37,076 nt of DNA, from contig CAKZWQ010000022.1 of the NCBI GenBank assembly GCA_937921935.1, forward strand, positions 1 through 37,076, written 5' to 3'. Under the pieces are notes generated by a model. It was not told the origin of the DNA, did not search any database, and was given only the letters and a program-made list of their open reading frames with translations. Position 1 is the stretch's first letter, and every line of letters starts with the position of its first letter. This document shows, piece by piece, positions 25,598-33,900 of this stretch. The position numbers and the translations under genes were made by a program. Source of the DNA: an uncultured Gammaproteobacteria bacterium (GTDB lineage Bacteria; Pseudomonadota; Gammaproteobacteria; Steroidobacterales; GCA-2729495).

Positions 25598-27691
25598 GTG
25601 AAATCCATTAAACGATCATTTCAATACGGTGACCATGAGGTCACAATCGAGACGGGTGAAATCGCCCGTCAGGCCGATGGCGCTGTGCTGGTCAGCATCG
25701 GCGATACCGTGGTGCTTGTTACGGCCGTCGGCCGCAAAGAAGCCGACCCGGGGCGCGACTTTTTCCCGCTGACCGTTAATTATCAGCAACGCACCTACGC
25801 TGCCGGCAAGATCCCCGGTGGTTTCTTCAAGCGGGAAGGTCGTCCCAGTGAGAAAGAAACACTCACCTCGCGACTGATTGACCGTCCGGTCCGTCCGCTG
25901 TTCCCCAAAGGGTTCAAGAACGAAGTGCAGATCGTTGCCACGGTAGTGTCGGTGGACCCCGATATCGACTCTGACATTCCTGCGCTCCTCGGCGCCTCTG
26001 CTGCCCTGGCTCTGTCCGGGATGCCTTTTGCCGGTCCTATCGGCGGCGCTCGTGTCGGCTATATCAACGACCAGTACGTCTTGAATCCGGACGGCAAGCA
26101 GTTGGAAGAGTCCAAGCTTGATCTGGTTGTTGCCGGTACCGAAAGTGCTGTGCTGATGGTGGAATCCGAAGCCGACATGCTGTCAGAGCAGGTCATGCTG
26201 GATGCCGTCATATTCGGTCACGAGCAGATGCAGGTGGCCATCCAGGCTATTAAGGATCTTGCCGCTGAAGCCGGGAAGCCCGCCTGGCAGTACGAAGCCC
26301 CTGCTCAGGATGAAGAACTGGTTGCCGCCGTTACTGCGGAAGCCGGCGCCTCCTTTCAGGAGGCCTATACGATCAGCGAAAAGCAGGAACGCTATTCGCG
26401 TATCGGCGAGATCAAGAGCGCTGTTATCGAGAAACTCGCCGGTGGCGACGATGCCAAATGGGACGGCGGCACGGTAGCTGGCGCCCTGGGCAAGCTGGAA
26501 AGCCGCACGGTGCGCCAGCGAGTGATCAGCGGCGAGCCGCGGATCGATGGCCGTGACACCCATACGGTCCGCCCGATTATCGTGCGCACCGGTGTTCTGC
26601 CGAGGACGCATGGTTCGGCCCTGTTTACGCGCGGTGAAACTCAGGCAGTGGTCGTCACCACCCTGGGTACCGAACGTGATGCGCAAATCATTGATGCCCT
26701 TGAGGGCGATTATCGCGACCGGTTCATGTTGCACTACAACTTCCCTCCCTATTGCGTGGGTGAGACCGGCTTCATGGGGTCGCCAAAGCGTCGCGAAATC
26801 GGTCACGGGCGCCTGGCACGTCGGGGCATCAAGGCTGTATTGCCCGATATGGAGACTTTCCCCTATACCCTGCGCGTGGTTTCTGAAATCACTGAATCGA
26901 ACGGTTCAAGTTCCATGGCCAGCGTCTGCGGAACCAGCATGGCGTTGATGGACGCCGGTGTGCCTATCAAGTCGGCGGTTGCCGGCGTGGCTATGGGTCT
27001 GGTGAAGGAAGGGGACAGCTACAAGGTCCTGACCGATATCCTGGGTGACGAAGATCACCTGGGTGACATGGATTTCAAGGTTGCCGGTACCGACGATGGC
27101 GTTACGGCGCTGCAGATGGACATCAAGATTGATGGTATTACCAAAGAGATCATGTCCGATGCTCTGAGTCAGGCACGCGATGCCCGGCTGCATATCCTGG
27201 CGGAAATGGCCAATGGCATTCAGCAGCCTCGTGAGGAGATGTCCGAATGGGCGCCCACGATTATCACCCTGAAGATTGATCCCGAGAAGATCCGCGATGT
27301 GATTGGTAAGGGTGGCGCAACCATCCGGGCCATTACTGAGGAAACGGGCGCGACCATCGATATTGATAACGATGGCACCGTCAGGATTGCCTCCGTCGAG
27401 GGTGCATCGGGCCGTGAAGCCAAGGATCGTATCGAGTTGATTACCGCGGATGTCGAAGTCGGCCAGGTATACGAGGGACGTGTCGCCAAACTGATGGACT
27501 TTGGTGCATTTGTGACCATCCTGCCGGGCAAGGATGGCCTGGTGCATATCTCGCAGATTTCTTCCGAACGGGTCGAGCGTGTCAGTGACAAGCTGGCCGA
27601 GGGCGACATCATCAAGGTTAAGGTCCTGGAAGTGGACCGCCAGGGTCGTATTCGCCTGAGCATGCGCGAAATGACCAACGACGCTGCATAA
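25598..27691 (+). CDS. pnp: Polyribonucleotide nucleotidyltransferase (PNPase)
   Basis: PNPase is the trimeric 3'-5' phosphorolytic exoribonuclease of the RNA degradosome. From GTG 25598 (AGGAA about 8 bases upstream) it has 697 residues, normal length. Domain order: RNase PH-like 1 (residues ~10-145, with GRPSEKE and [14 protein letters not shown]), a helical linker, and the active RNase PH-like 2 (~325-545, with SSMASVCG and [16 protein letters not shown]). A KH domain (~551-615, [12 protein letters not shown]) and a C-terminal S1 domain (~621-690, [13 protein letters not shown] and GLVHISQIS) complete it. The frame is open upstream to 25481 but lacks family sequence there. A strong hairpin follows 17 bases after the stop. 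Confidence 0.98.
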   Translation: MKSIKRSFQYGDHEVTIETGEIARQADGAVLVSIGDTVVLVTAVGRKEADPGRDFFPLTVNYQQRTYAAGKIPGGFFKREGRPSEKETLTSRLIDRPVRPLFPKGFKNEVQIVATVVSVDPDIDSDIPALLGASAALALSGMPFAGPIGGARVGYINDQYVLNPDGKQLEESKLDLVVAGTESAVLMVESEADMLSEQVMLDAVIFGHEQMQVAIQAIKDLAAEAGKPAWQYEAPAQDEELVAAVTAEAGASFQEAYTISEKQERYSRIGEIKSAVIEKLAGGDDAKWDGGTVAGALGKLESRTVRQRVISGEPRIDGRDTHTVRPIIVRTGVLPRTHGSALFTRGETQAVVVTTLGTERDAQIIDALEGDYRDRFMLHYNFPPYCVGETGFMGSPKRREIGHGRLARRGIKAVLPDMETFPYTLRVVSEITESNGSSSMASVCGTSMALMDAGVPIKSAVAGVAMGLVKEGDSYKVLTDILGDEDHLGDMDFKVAGTDDGVTALQMDIKIDGITKEIMSDALSQARDARLHILAEMANGIQQPREEMSEWAPTIITLKIDPEKIRDVIGKGGATIRAITEETGATIDIDNDGTVRIASVEGASGREAKDRIELITADVEVGQVYEGRVAKLMDFGAFVTILPGKDGLVHISQISSERVERVSDKLAEGDIIKVKVLEVDRQGRIRLSMREMTNDAA

Positions 27692-27708
27692 GTCAGGGCT
27701 GAACGAAT

Positions 27709-27742
27709 ATCGCCCCGCCGGTCTCGGCGGGGCGATTCTTTC
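27709..27742 (+). terminator. Intrinsic terminator after pnp
   Basis: A perfect 12-bp stem, ATCGCCCCGCCG (27709-27720) with CGGCGGGGCGAT (27725-27736), around a GTCT loop, followed by TCTTTC. It lies between convergent pnp and the PhaR-like gene. On the minus strand it lacks a U-run (ATTCGTTC follows), so it acts mainly for pnp, though it could help stop transcripts from both sides. Confidence 0.85.
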
Positions 27743-27754
27743 GTCGACTTCTGG

Positions 27755-28108
27755 CTAGGGCTGTCCGCCCAAATTCGTCGGCGTGTCTTTTCTGCCCTCG
27801 ATCAGAGCCTGACGAAATGCCTGATTCAGCCGTGCAATCACGGCCGGATCGTCGCCGCGTGACTGCACGCGGATAATCTGGCATAACAAGTCCGGCTCAA
27901 ACACGGCTTTGCCGCCGCGCTGCGCATCGCCGACAATCTGCAGCAGGACAGGGGTGGTGATGTCGTCGCCGCTGGCTCTGTCAGTGACGCGTATTTCATT
28001 GTCGTCAAGGATCAGGCGGCGCAGATCATCCAGGTTTACGTAGCGGCTCTCCTGCGTATCGTAGAGCCGACGATTCACATACTTTCGTATGACTCTCACA
28101 TGGCCCAT
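27755..28108 (-). CDS. phaR: PhaR-like polyhydroxyalkanoate synthesis regulator
   Basis: The protein starts with IRKYVNRRLYDTQESRYVNL, the diagnostic sequence of the PHB/PHA accumulation regulator DNA-binding domain. In PHA producers PhaR represses phasin and synthesis genes and is released by binding the polymer. The DNA-binding part covers residues 4-62; residues 65-105 resemble the following PHB accumulation domain. At 117 residues it is shorter than the ~180 of well-studied PhaR. I chose the ATG at 28106-28108 because GAGG lies 8 bases upstream and conserved sequence starts there; an ATG 26 codons upstream adds foreign residues. No PHA synthase, phasin or depolymerase gene is nearby, so the target is unknown. 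Family call firm, function inferred. Confidence 0.88.
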   Translation of the reverse strand: MGHVRVIRKYVNRRLYDTQESRYVNLDDLRRLILDDNEIRVTDRASGDDITTPVLLQIVGDAQRGGKAVFEPDLLCQIIRVQSRGDDPAVIARLNQAFRQALIEGRKDTPTNLGGQP

Positions 28109-28252
28109 GGCATTAACCTCATTTTGGTCATAGCTGCTGCATGACAGCAGCCAGTTGCTGATTTTAGACCTGTCTGCCGTCGACAAGTTCGACGCAGTGA
28201 GGCATGCTGCGAGTCCGCTGAATAAGCCGAGTTAGAATATCAATAAAAACAA

Positions 28253-28273
28253 TAAGATAAAAAATATATCTTA
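28253..28273 (-). terminator. Possible AT-rich terminator after gluQ
   Basis: TAAGATA (28253-28259) and TATCTTA (28267-28273) form a 7-bp A/T-dominated stem that includes the gluQ stop codon. On the minus strand it is followed by a T-rich stretch (TTGTTTTTATTG). The stem is weak, so confidence is low. The surrounding 28234-28280 is far more AT-rich than the rest of the window. Confidence 0.35.
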
Positions 28274-29302
28274 GGTATTATCGAGAACGTGATTGGTCGC
28301 TGTAGTCGCCAGGGAAGCGGGCCAATTCTCTATGGCCCAGGCCCAGATTGTCCCGGTCGGTTCCCGTGCAAGGCTATCCGGGGGAGACTGATCCAGAAAT
28401 TCCAGCGCTCGATGCAGGTTCGCGCTGGCCTGGCGGCTGTCCAGTGGAGCAGCGCCCGTTTGTTTGCTTAGTTTCTGCCCTTCATCGTTCATGACCATTG
28501 GCACGTGGCCGTAGACCGGCTGGTTCAGTTCCAGCAGCTTTTGCAGCCAGAGTTGGGCAGGCGTGACGGGCAGCAGGTCCAGGCCACGCACGACGTGGCT
28601 GATTCCCTGGGCATGATCATCGAGCGTACTCGCCAGGACATAGGCGATGAGACCGTCGCGCCGCCGGATCACAAAATCACCGACCTGTCGATCGATTCGG
28701 CACTGCTGCTGTCCCTGCAGTGCATCCGTGAAAGCAATCAGCACGGGGTTCGTTCGGACCCTCAGCGCCGTTTCAGGGCCGAGGCTCGTGCTCGGTTTGC
28801 GACGGCAAGTGCCCGGGTAAATCGGGCCAACCGGGCCTGGCTCTGCGGTGGCCCGCATGTCGCGACGAGAGCAGTCGCAAGGGTAGGCCAGTCCTGCTGC
28901 CTTTAGTTCCTGTGCAGCGGCCTGGTGAGCGGCTGTGCGCGCGCTCTGGTAGCGAATCGGGCCTGTCCACTCAAAGCCATGGGCATCGAGACTGGCGATG
29001 ATGGAGTCCGCCGCTCCAGCGACCTCGCGGGGCGGGTCAATGTCCTCGATGCGCAGTAACCAGGCGCCTGCGTTTGCCTGGGCGTCTAGGTAGCTGGCTG
29101 TGGCAGCCACGAGGGACCCCATGTGCAGGGGGCCCGTGGGAGAGGGGGCAAAGCGGCCCCGATAGTGAGGCGCAGTTGAGGGTATCGCCGAGGTGGCGCC
29201 GGTAGCGCCACCCGGTGAATCAACGATACTGGTCGTCCCGGTCGCGATATTGCCGTTCGGCCAGTTCCCGGCGTTCCTGGGCTTCGACTGACAGGGTAGC
29301 AA
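28271..29302 (-). CDS. gluQ: Glutamyl-Q tRNA(Asp) synthetase
   Basis: GluQ is a truncated glutamyl-tRNA synthetase homologue that attaches glutamate to queuosine at position 34 of tRNA(Asp). It shows GRFAPSPTGPLHMGSL (HIGH-type motif), the zinc site Cys-x-Cys (YPCDCSRR) with Tyr and Cys in IYPGTC, ASTLDDHAQGISHVVRGLDL, and KLSKQTGA (KMSKS-type). The start is a problem: between the dksA stop (29220) and the first motif there is no in-frame ATG, GTG or TTG. The nearest accepted codon is TTG at 29300-29302, drawn here, inside dksA by 83 bases. A start at ATA 29183-29185 would give the family's usual ~8-residue lead before GRFAPSP but is non-canonical. Product firm, start open. Follows dksA in one transcription unit. 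Confidence 0.92.
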   Translation of the reverse strand: MLPCQSKPRNAGNWPNGNIATGTTSIVDSPGGATGATSAIPSTAPHYRGRFAPSPTGPLHMGSLVAATASYLDAQANAGAWLLRIEDIDPPREVAGAADSIIASLDAHGFEWTGPIRYQSARTAAHQAAAQELKAAGLAYPCDCSRRDMRATAEPGPVGPIYPGTCRRKPSTSLGPETALRVRTNPVLIAFTDALQGQQQCRIDRQVGDFVIRRRDGLIAYVLASTLDDHAQGISHVVRGLDLLPVTPAQLWLQKLLELNQPVYGHVPMVMNDEGQKLSKQTGAAPLDSRQASANLHRALEFLDQSPPDSLAREPTGTIWAWAIENWPASLATTATNHVLDNT

Positions 29303-30245
29303 CCGGTCTTGCTTCCAGGCGCTTGAGACCAATTTCTTCGCCGGTTTCTTCGCAGAAGCCATAGGAGCCGTCATCAACCCGGGCAATTGCCTGATCAATT
29401 TTCTTGAGCAATTTACGCTCCCGGTCCCGGGTGCGTAGTTCCAGTCCAAACTCCGATTCCTGAGTAGCACGGTCGGTCGGGTCGGGGAAATTGCTGGCTT
29501 CGTCCTGCATGTGATGTACGGTCCGGTCGACTTCCTCCATGAGTTCCTGTTTCCAGGCGTTCAGGATGTCGCGGAAGTGATCGAGCTGCTCATCGCTCAT
29601 GTACTCCTCGCCCGGGCCGGCCGTATAAGGCGCAATGCCATGAATGAGGCTGTCGCTGTCCACGGCGCGCTTGCGGCGGCGGCGCGGCATTGCTGCATCG
29701 GGACCGACTCGACGAACAGGTGGGGTAGCCAGTCGCTTCGCGGCGGCCGTTTTGGCTGCCCTGGCTTTCTTGCTCAGTTTCTTCGGCCCAGCCGCTTTCT
29801 TCGGCGCAGCCTTCTTTTTCGCTGCCGCCTTGGCTGGCGTCTTTTTTACGCTGGCTTTTTTCTTGACGACGGCTTTCTTTTTCGGTGCGGCTTTTTTCTT
29901 TACGGTAGCCTTCTTCACACTGCTTTTCTTTTTCGGTGCGGCCTTTTTCTTGGCCGCAGCCTTCTTCACGCTGCTTTTCTTTTTGGCAGCGGCTTTCTTT
30001 TTCGAAGCAGGCTTCTTAGCAGTCTTGCGGGCCGTCGCCTTCTTGGCAGCGGGTTTCTTCTTGCTCGCCTTTTTCTTGGTCACAGTCTTTGAGGTCCTTT
30101 TCTTGGCGGCCTTTTTGGCCGATGTCTTCCGTGACGAAACAGCGCGCTTGGCGCTCGTCTTCTTCTTGGCTGCCTTTTTCCTGGTGACAGCCCGACTGGT
30201 CTTCCTAACAGCGCCCTTGCGTGAAGTTGCCTTCTTGGTAGCCAT
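29220..30245 (-). CDS. dksA: RNA polymerase-binding transcription factor DksA with long basic N-terminal tail
   Basis: DksA binds in the secondary channel of RNA polymerase and, with ppGpp, reprograms transcription. Residues ~208-341 are the DksA core, with the coiled-coil tip FPDPTDRA (Asp258 and Ala260 correspond to the E. coli tip Asp74 and Ala76), LELRTRDRERKLLKKI, and GLKRLEARP. In the zinc-finger region only the first Cys remains (Cys298); the other three positions are Thr301, Ser319 and Ala322, a pattern I recall from alphaproteobacterial and Xanthomonas-type DksA. Residues 1-193 are a Lys/Ala/Ser/Thr tail like histone H1 or AlgP, with 17-residue tandem repeats. Such tails are known in Xanthomonadales DksA. 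gluQ lies directly downstream. Confidence 0.93.
   Translation of the reverse strand: MATKKATSRKGAVRKTSRAVTRKKAAKKKTSAKRAVSSRKTSAKKAAKKRTSKTVTKKKASKKKPAAKKATARKTAKKPASKKKAAAKKKSSVKKAAAKKKAAPKKKSSVKKATVKKKAAPKKKAVVKKKASVKKTPAKAAAKKKAAPKKAAGPKKLSKKARAAKTAAAKRLATPPVRRVGPDAAMPRRRRKRAVDSDSLIHGIAPYTAGPGEEYMSDEQLDHFRDILNAWKQELMEEVDRTVHHMQDEASNFPDPTDRATQESEFGLELRTRDRERKLLKKIDQAIARVDDGSYGFCEETGEEIGLKRLEARPVATLSVEAQERRELAERQYRDRDDQYR
29883..29984 (-). repeat. 51-bp tandem repeat in the DksA tail
   Basis: Two adjacent copies encode KKKSSVKKAxxKKKAAP (residues 88-104 and 105-121); a third, diverged copy follows (KKKAVVKKKASVKKTPA, residues 122-138). On the plus strand the unit begins CGGTGCGGC at 29883 and 29934. 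The whole 29667-30245 region is low complexity and probably expands and contracts. Confidence 0.75.
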
Positions 30246-30279
30246 TTACCAAACCTGATCCGATTAATAAAACCGCGCG

Positions 30280-30307
30280 ATTATACCTATGCCGCCGAAG
30301 GATTGAA
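30280..30307 (-). promoter_or_regulatory. Promoter of dksA-gluQ
   Basis: On the minus strand a perfect TATAAT (30285 down to 30280) is preceded, 16 bases upstream, by TTCAAT (30307 down to 30302). The discriminator is CGCGCGG, GC-rich as at promoters inhibited by ppGpp/DksA. An inverted repeat CGAAGG (30296-30301) / CCTTCG (30310-30315) brackets the -35 and could be an operator. Autoregulation of dksA is known in E. coli; here it is inferred. Confidence 0.65.
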
Positions 30308-30348
30308 GGCCTTCGTGGAAAGCTTTTTTGAGGGTTGAGACGCGGGCC

Positions 30349-30756
30349 TCAGGTCTTGGCGGCTGGGGGTAGCTCAATCGCTGGCGCAGGCTGCCAGCCA
30401 GGGGCCTGATGCTCTGCCACGATGGTGGTGTAGATGCCCCCGCGGACGTTAAATTCAGCGGTCAGGCGGGCGAAATGCGGCGCCGTGGCGGTCACCAGGT
30501 CAGCCAGGATCTGATTGGTCACGGCCTCATGGAAGGCCCCCTGGTCACGGTAACTGACGATGTACTGTTTGAGTGCCTTGAGCTCCACGCAAAGTTTGTC
30601 CGGGACGTACTCAAGATGCAGGGTGGCGAAATCAGGCTGGCCTGTGCGCGGGCACAGGCAGTTGAATTCGGGCATCAGAATTCGGATGGTGTAGTCATTC
30701 GAAAGATTAGGATTATCAAAGGTTTCCAGCAAGCTTCTTGACTCGTTTTCAGGCAT
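30349..30756 (-). CDS. queF: NADPH-dependent 7-cyano-7-deazaguanine reductase (short type)
   Basis: QueF reduces the nitrile of preQ0 to the amine of preQ1, the last free-base step before queuosine is built into tRNA. The 135-residue protein is the unimodular short type, with the catalytic Cys35 in [11 protein letters not shown], the QueF motif ELKALKQY (residues 58-65), and FHE (His76, Glu77). The start ATG at 30754-30756 has no visible ribosome binding site (ACCTAAAAAC precedes). gluQ, two genes away, modifies queuosine further, so two steps of the same tRNA pathway lie close together. Confidence 0.95.
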   Translation of the reverse strand: MPENESRSLLETFDNPNLSNDYTIRILMPEFNCLCPRTGQPDFATLHLEYVPDKLCVELKALKQYIVSYRDQGAFHEAVTNQILADLVTATAPHFARLTAEFNVRGGIYTTIVAEHQAPGWQPAPAIELPPAAKT

Positions 30757-30844
30757 GTTTTTAGGTCGGTGAAAGCAGCGATTTGCCGCGTTGCAGGCAG
30801 GTGTTCTGATTAGGCTTTTACTTTACACTAGCCCGCGTGCGTAG

Positions 30845-30869
30845 GGTCGCGCTGTTACGGGGCGCGACC
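30845..30869. other. Hairpin in the queF-smc divergent spacer
   Basis: GGTCGCGC (30845-30852) and GCGCGACC (30862-30869) form a perfect 8-bp stem around a 9-base loop, in the 239-base spacer between divergent queF and smc. TGTTGTT follows on the plus strand. It could be a leader structure, a weak terminator or a palindromic protein site. I see no confident promoter for smc in this spacer; the only AT-rich patch is TTTTACTTTACACT near 30817-30830. Confidence 0.4.
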
Positions 30870-30995
30870 TGTTGTTAACGGGTAATCCCGGGCCAGTTGC
30901 CTGGTGCTGGGTTGTATAGGGGAATGCTTTGCGCGTTTGGGTTTCGGGCTGCCCGCGCCGCCCGGCTGGCCATATGACAGGGGCTAGCTGAACAG

Positions 30996-33900
30996 ATGCG
31001 GCTTAGTAAAATAAAGCTGTCGGGCTTCAAGTCCTTCGTCGATACCACGACTATTCGTCTACCCAGCAGTCTTGTTGGCGTGGTCGGTCCCAATGGTTGC
31101 GGTAAATCCAATGTCATTGACGCTATTCGCTGGGTGATGGGGGAAACCTCCGCCAAGCACCTGCGTGGTGACTCGATGGCCGACGTCATTTTTAATGGCT
31201 CGGCTGGCAGGAAACCTGTCGGCACGGCCACCGTTGAACTGGCTTTCGACAACTCCGATGGCTCTATCGGTGGCCAATACGCCGCTTATGCCGAGATTGC
31301 CATCAAGCGCACAGTCTCCCGAGATGGCACCTCCCAGTATTTTCTGAATGGCTCCCGCTGCCGACGGAAAGACATCACGAGTATTTTTCTGGGCACGGGT
31401 CTGGGTCCTCGCAGCTACGCCATTATCGAGCAGGGCATGGTATCGCGGCTCATCGAAGCCAAGCCGGAAGATGTGCGGGTCTTCATCGAGGAGGCCGCCG
31501 GCATTTCCAAGTACAAGGATCGCCGCCGCGAGACGGAAAATCGTATTCGTCACACCCGGGACAACCTGGATCGCCTGAACGATCTGCGCGAAGAAGTCGA
31601 AAAGCAGATCAAGCATCTGCAGCGGCAGGCCAGGCAGGCCGAGCGCTATAAAGAACTCAAGCAGGAAGAACGTCGCCTGGAGGCCGAATTACTGGTTATC
31701 CGGCTGGGCGCTTTGGATAACGAACTTACAGGTCGGCAGACCGAGTTGTCCCACGCTGACACCCAGATGGAGGGTGCTATCGCCGGGCAGCGAGCCATCG
31801 AGACGCGCATCGTTGAGTCTCGAGAAGCCCACGGTGATGCCAACGAAGTCTTTAATGAAGTCCAGGGCCGTTATTACGCTGCCCAGAGCGAGATTTCCCG
31901 ACTGGAGCAGGCCATAGGCCATGCTCGTGAGAATCGTGAGCGTCAGGAAGCGGAGCATGAGCAGGCAGCAGCCCAGCTCGCGGAACTGGAGACTGAAATC
32001 CATCGGGATCAGGAACAGCTCGAAGCCCTGCTGGCCCGACTGGAGCAGCTTGAGCCCGATCTGGAACAGGCCAAGAGCCTGGAGGAAACCTCTGCAGCGA
32101 ATCTGCAGCGGGTTGAAGAAGCCCTCGACTCATGGCAGTCCGCCTGGCACGAGTTCAATCTCGAAGCCAAGGAATATCAGCAGACAGCCCAGGTTGAGCG
32201 CACGCGCCTTGAGCACCTGGAGAGCCAGGCAGACGGCCTGCGCCGTCGCCAGGCTGATCTGACCGAAGAAGGCCAGGGCATTTCCGTTGATGAATACGAA
32301 ACCGCAGTTGCTGAACACGGCCGCGTCGAGCTGGCCGCCACGGCAGAGGTCGAGCGCCTGACAGCGGCGGCGGCAGAAACTGAGCAGCGTATTGTCAGCC
32401 TGCGCGAGCGCGAGCAGGGCCAGGGTAATGAGCTGGAGAGCCTGCGCGGCGAGTTGGAAAGCCGCCGCGGTCGGGCAGAGACACTCGAAGCGCTGCAGTC
32501 GGCCGCCCTGGGAGAAGACGAGGAGGCCGCAGCCAAGTGGCTGAAGCAGTCTGGTCTCAAGGATGCGCCGCGCCTGGCTCAGCAATTGCGCGTTCAGGCC
32601 CCTTGGGAGCGGGCGGTAGAAACTGTTTTGGGGGATTTCCTCCAGGCTGTTTGCACACCGCATCCTGAGGAGCGTCTGAGTAGTCTGCCTGCGGCCGATA
32701 TTCTGCTGATCGATCAGCGCGGCGACACCGCCACCGAAAGCGCGGGCTATTTGTCGGCCCAGGTTGCCAATGCTGGCAGTGCCGCGAGCCTGCTGGCCGG
32801 CGTCCGGACGGCCGCCAATCTGGACGAGGCATTGCGCCAGCGCGTCCGCTTCAAAGCGGGTGAAAGCGTGATCACGCCCGATGGCGTGTGGCTGGGTCCG
32901 GGTTGGGTTCGCGTCAGCCGCGGCCAGCAGGAAGCCGGTGGTCTGATTTCTCGTGAACAGGACATCCGTGAACTGAAGGCGCAAATCCGTGAGCACGAGC
33001 ACCGGCTTGGGCAACTGACGGCGGATCGGGACGAGGTGCGGCATGAACTCCAGCTTCTGGATACAGAGCGCAGCACGGCCGCGGAGGCTCTGAGCCAGGC
33101 GCGCAGTCACCTGGCCGAATCCGGGGCGCGCAGCGCCGGTCTCAAGCAGGAACTTGATCGTCTGCGCACCCGGCTGCAGAGCCTGACGGCCGACGGCCAG
33201 ACCCTGGGCGAAGAGCTTGAGGGACTGGAAACAGTGCGTACGGAAGCGCGTGCTCGTCTGACTCAGGCCGAGGAAGCGACGGAGCGCATGGATGATCGAC
33301 GCCCGACCCTCGAGCGCCAACAGCAGGAGTTGCTCGAGGAATATAATCGTGCGCGCGAGCAAGCTGATCTGGATCGCGAAAGTGCCGCGCGGATCGAAAT
33401 TGAATTTGAAAGCCGCCGGGCCTCCAAGGAATCTGCCAGCACGACGCTCACGCGCGTGCAGGCACAGAGAGAGCGGCTGCAAACGCAGTTGGGCGAATTG
33501 TCCGGGTCCATCACCGGGGCCGAGGCACCGCTGGAGGAAATGCAGGCTGGTCTGGAGGCGCACCTCACAGACAAGCTGACTGTGGAACAGCAGCTGGCTG
33601 AGCGACGTCGGGCTTTGGAAGCTGCTGATCAGCAGTTACGTGATGCGGAGACCGCCAGGGCTGAACGTGAGCAGCAGGTTACCCAGGCGCGTGAGGCAGC
33701 TGACAAGCTGCGCATGACTGTCCGCGAGATCGAAGTTCGCCGCGAAGGTCTGGTGGAGCAGTTCAATGCCGCGGACCGCACTCTTGAAGAGGTGAAGGCC
33801 GAGTTGTCCGAGGAAGCCAGTCTGGAATCCTGGGATGAGCAGCTGGCAAGTGTTCAGCGCCGCATTGATCGGCTGGGCCCGATCAACCTGGCTGCCATTG

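Noticed and set aside
29667-30245. A CRISPR-like repeat array or a separate histone-like gene
   Set aside because: Repeats are in-frame protein repeats without unique spacers, and the frame continues into the DksA core without a stop.
29644-30258. Open frame of about 200 codons on the plus strand, rich in Phe, Leu and Ala, resembling a membrane protein
   Set aside because: It is the antisense of the Lys/Ala repeats of dksA: AAG/AAA codons read backwards give CTT/TTT. No homology signal and no ribosome site.
32130-33563. Minus-strand frame of 477 codons opposite smc
   Set aside because: Antisense to the smc coiled coil and hinge; composition rich in Gln, Arg and Leu as expected from reversed codons, with no domain pattern.
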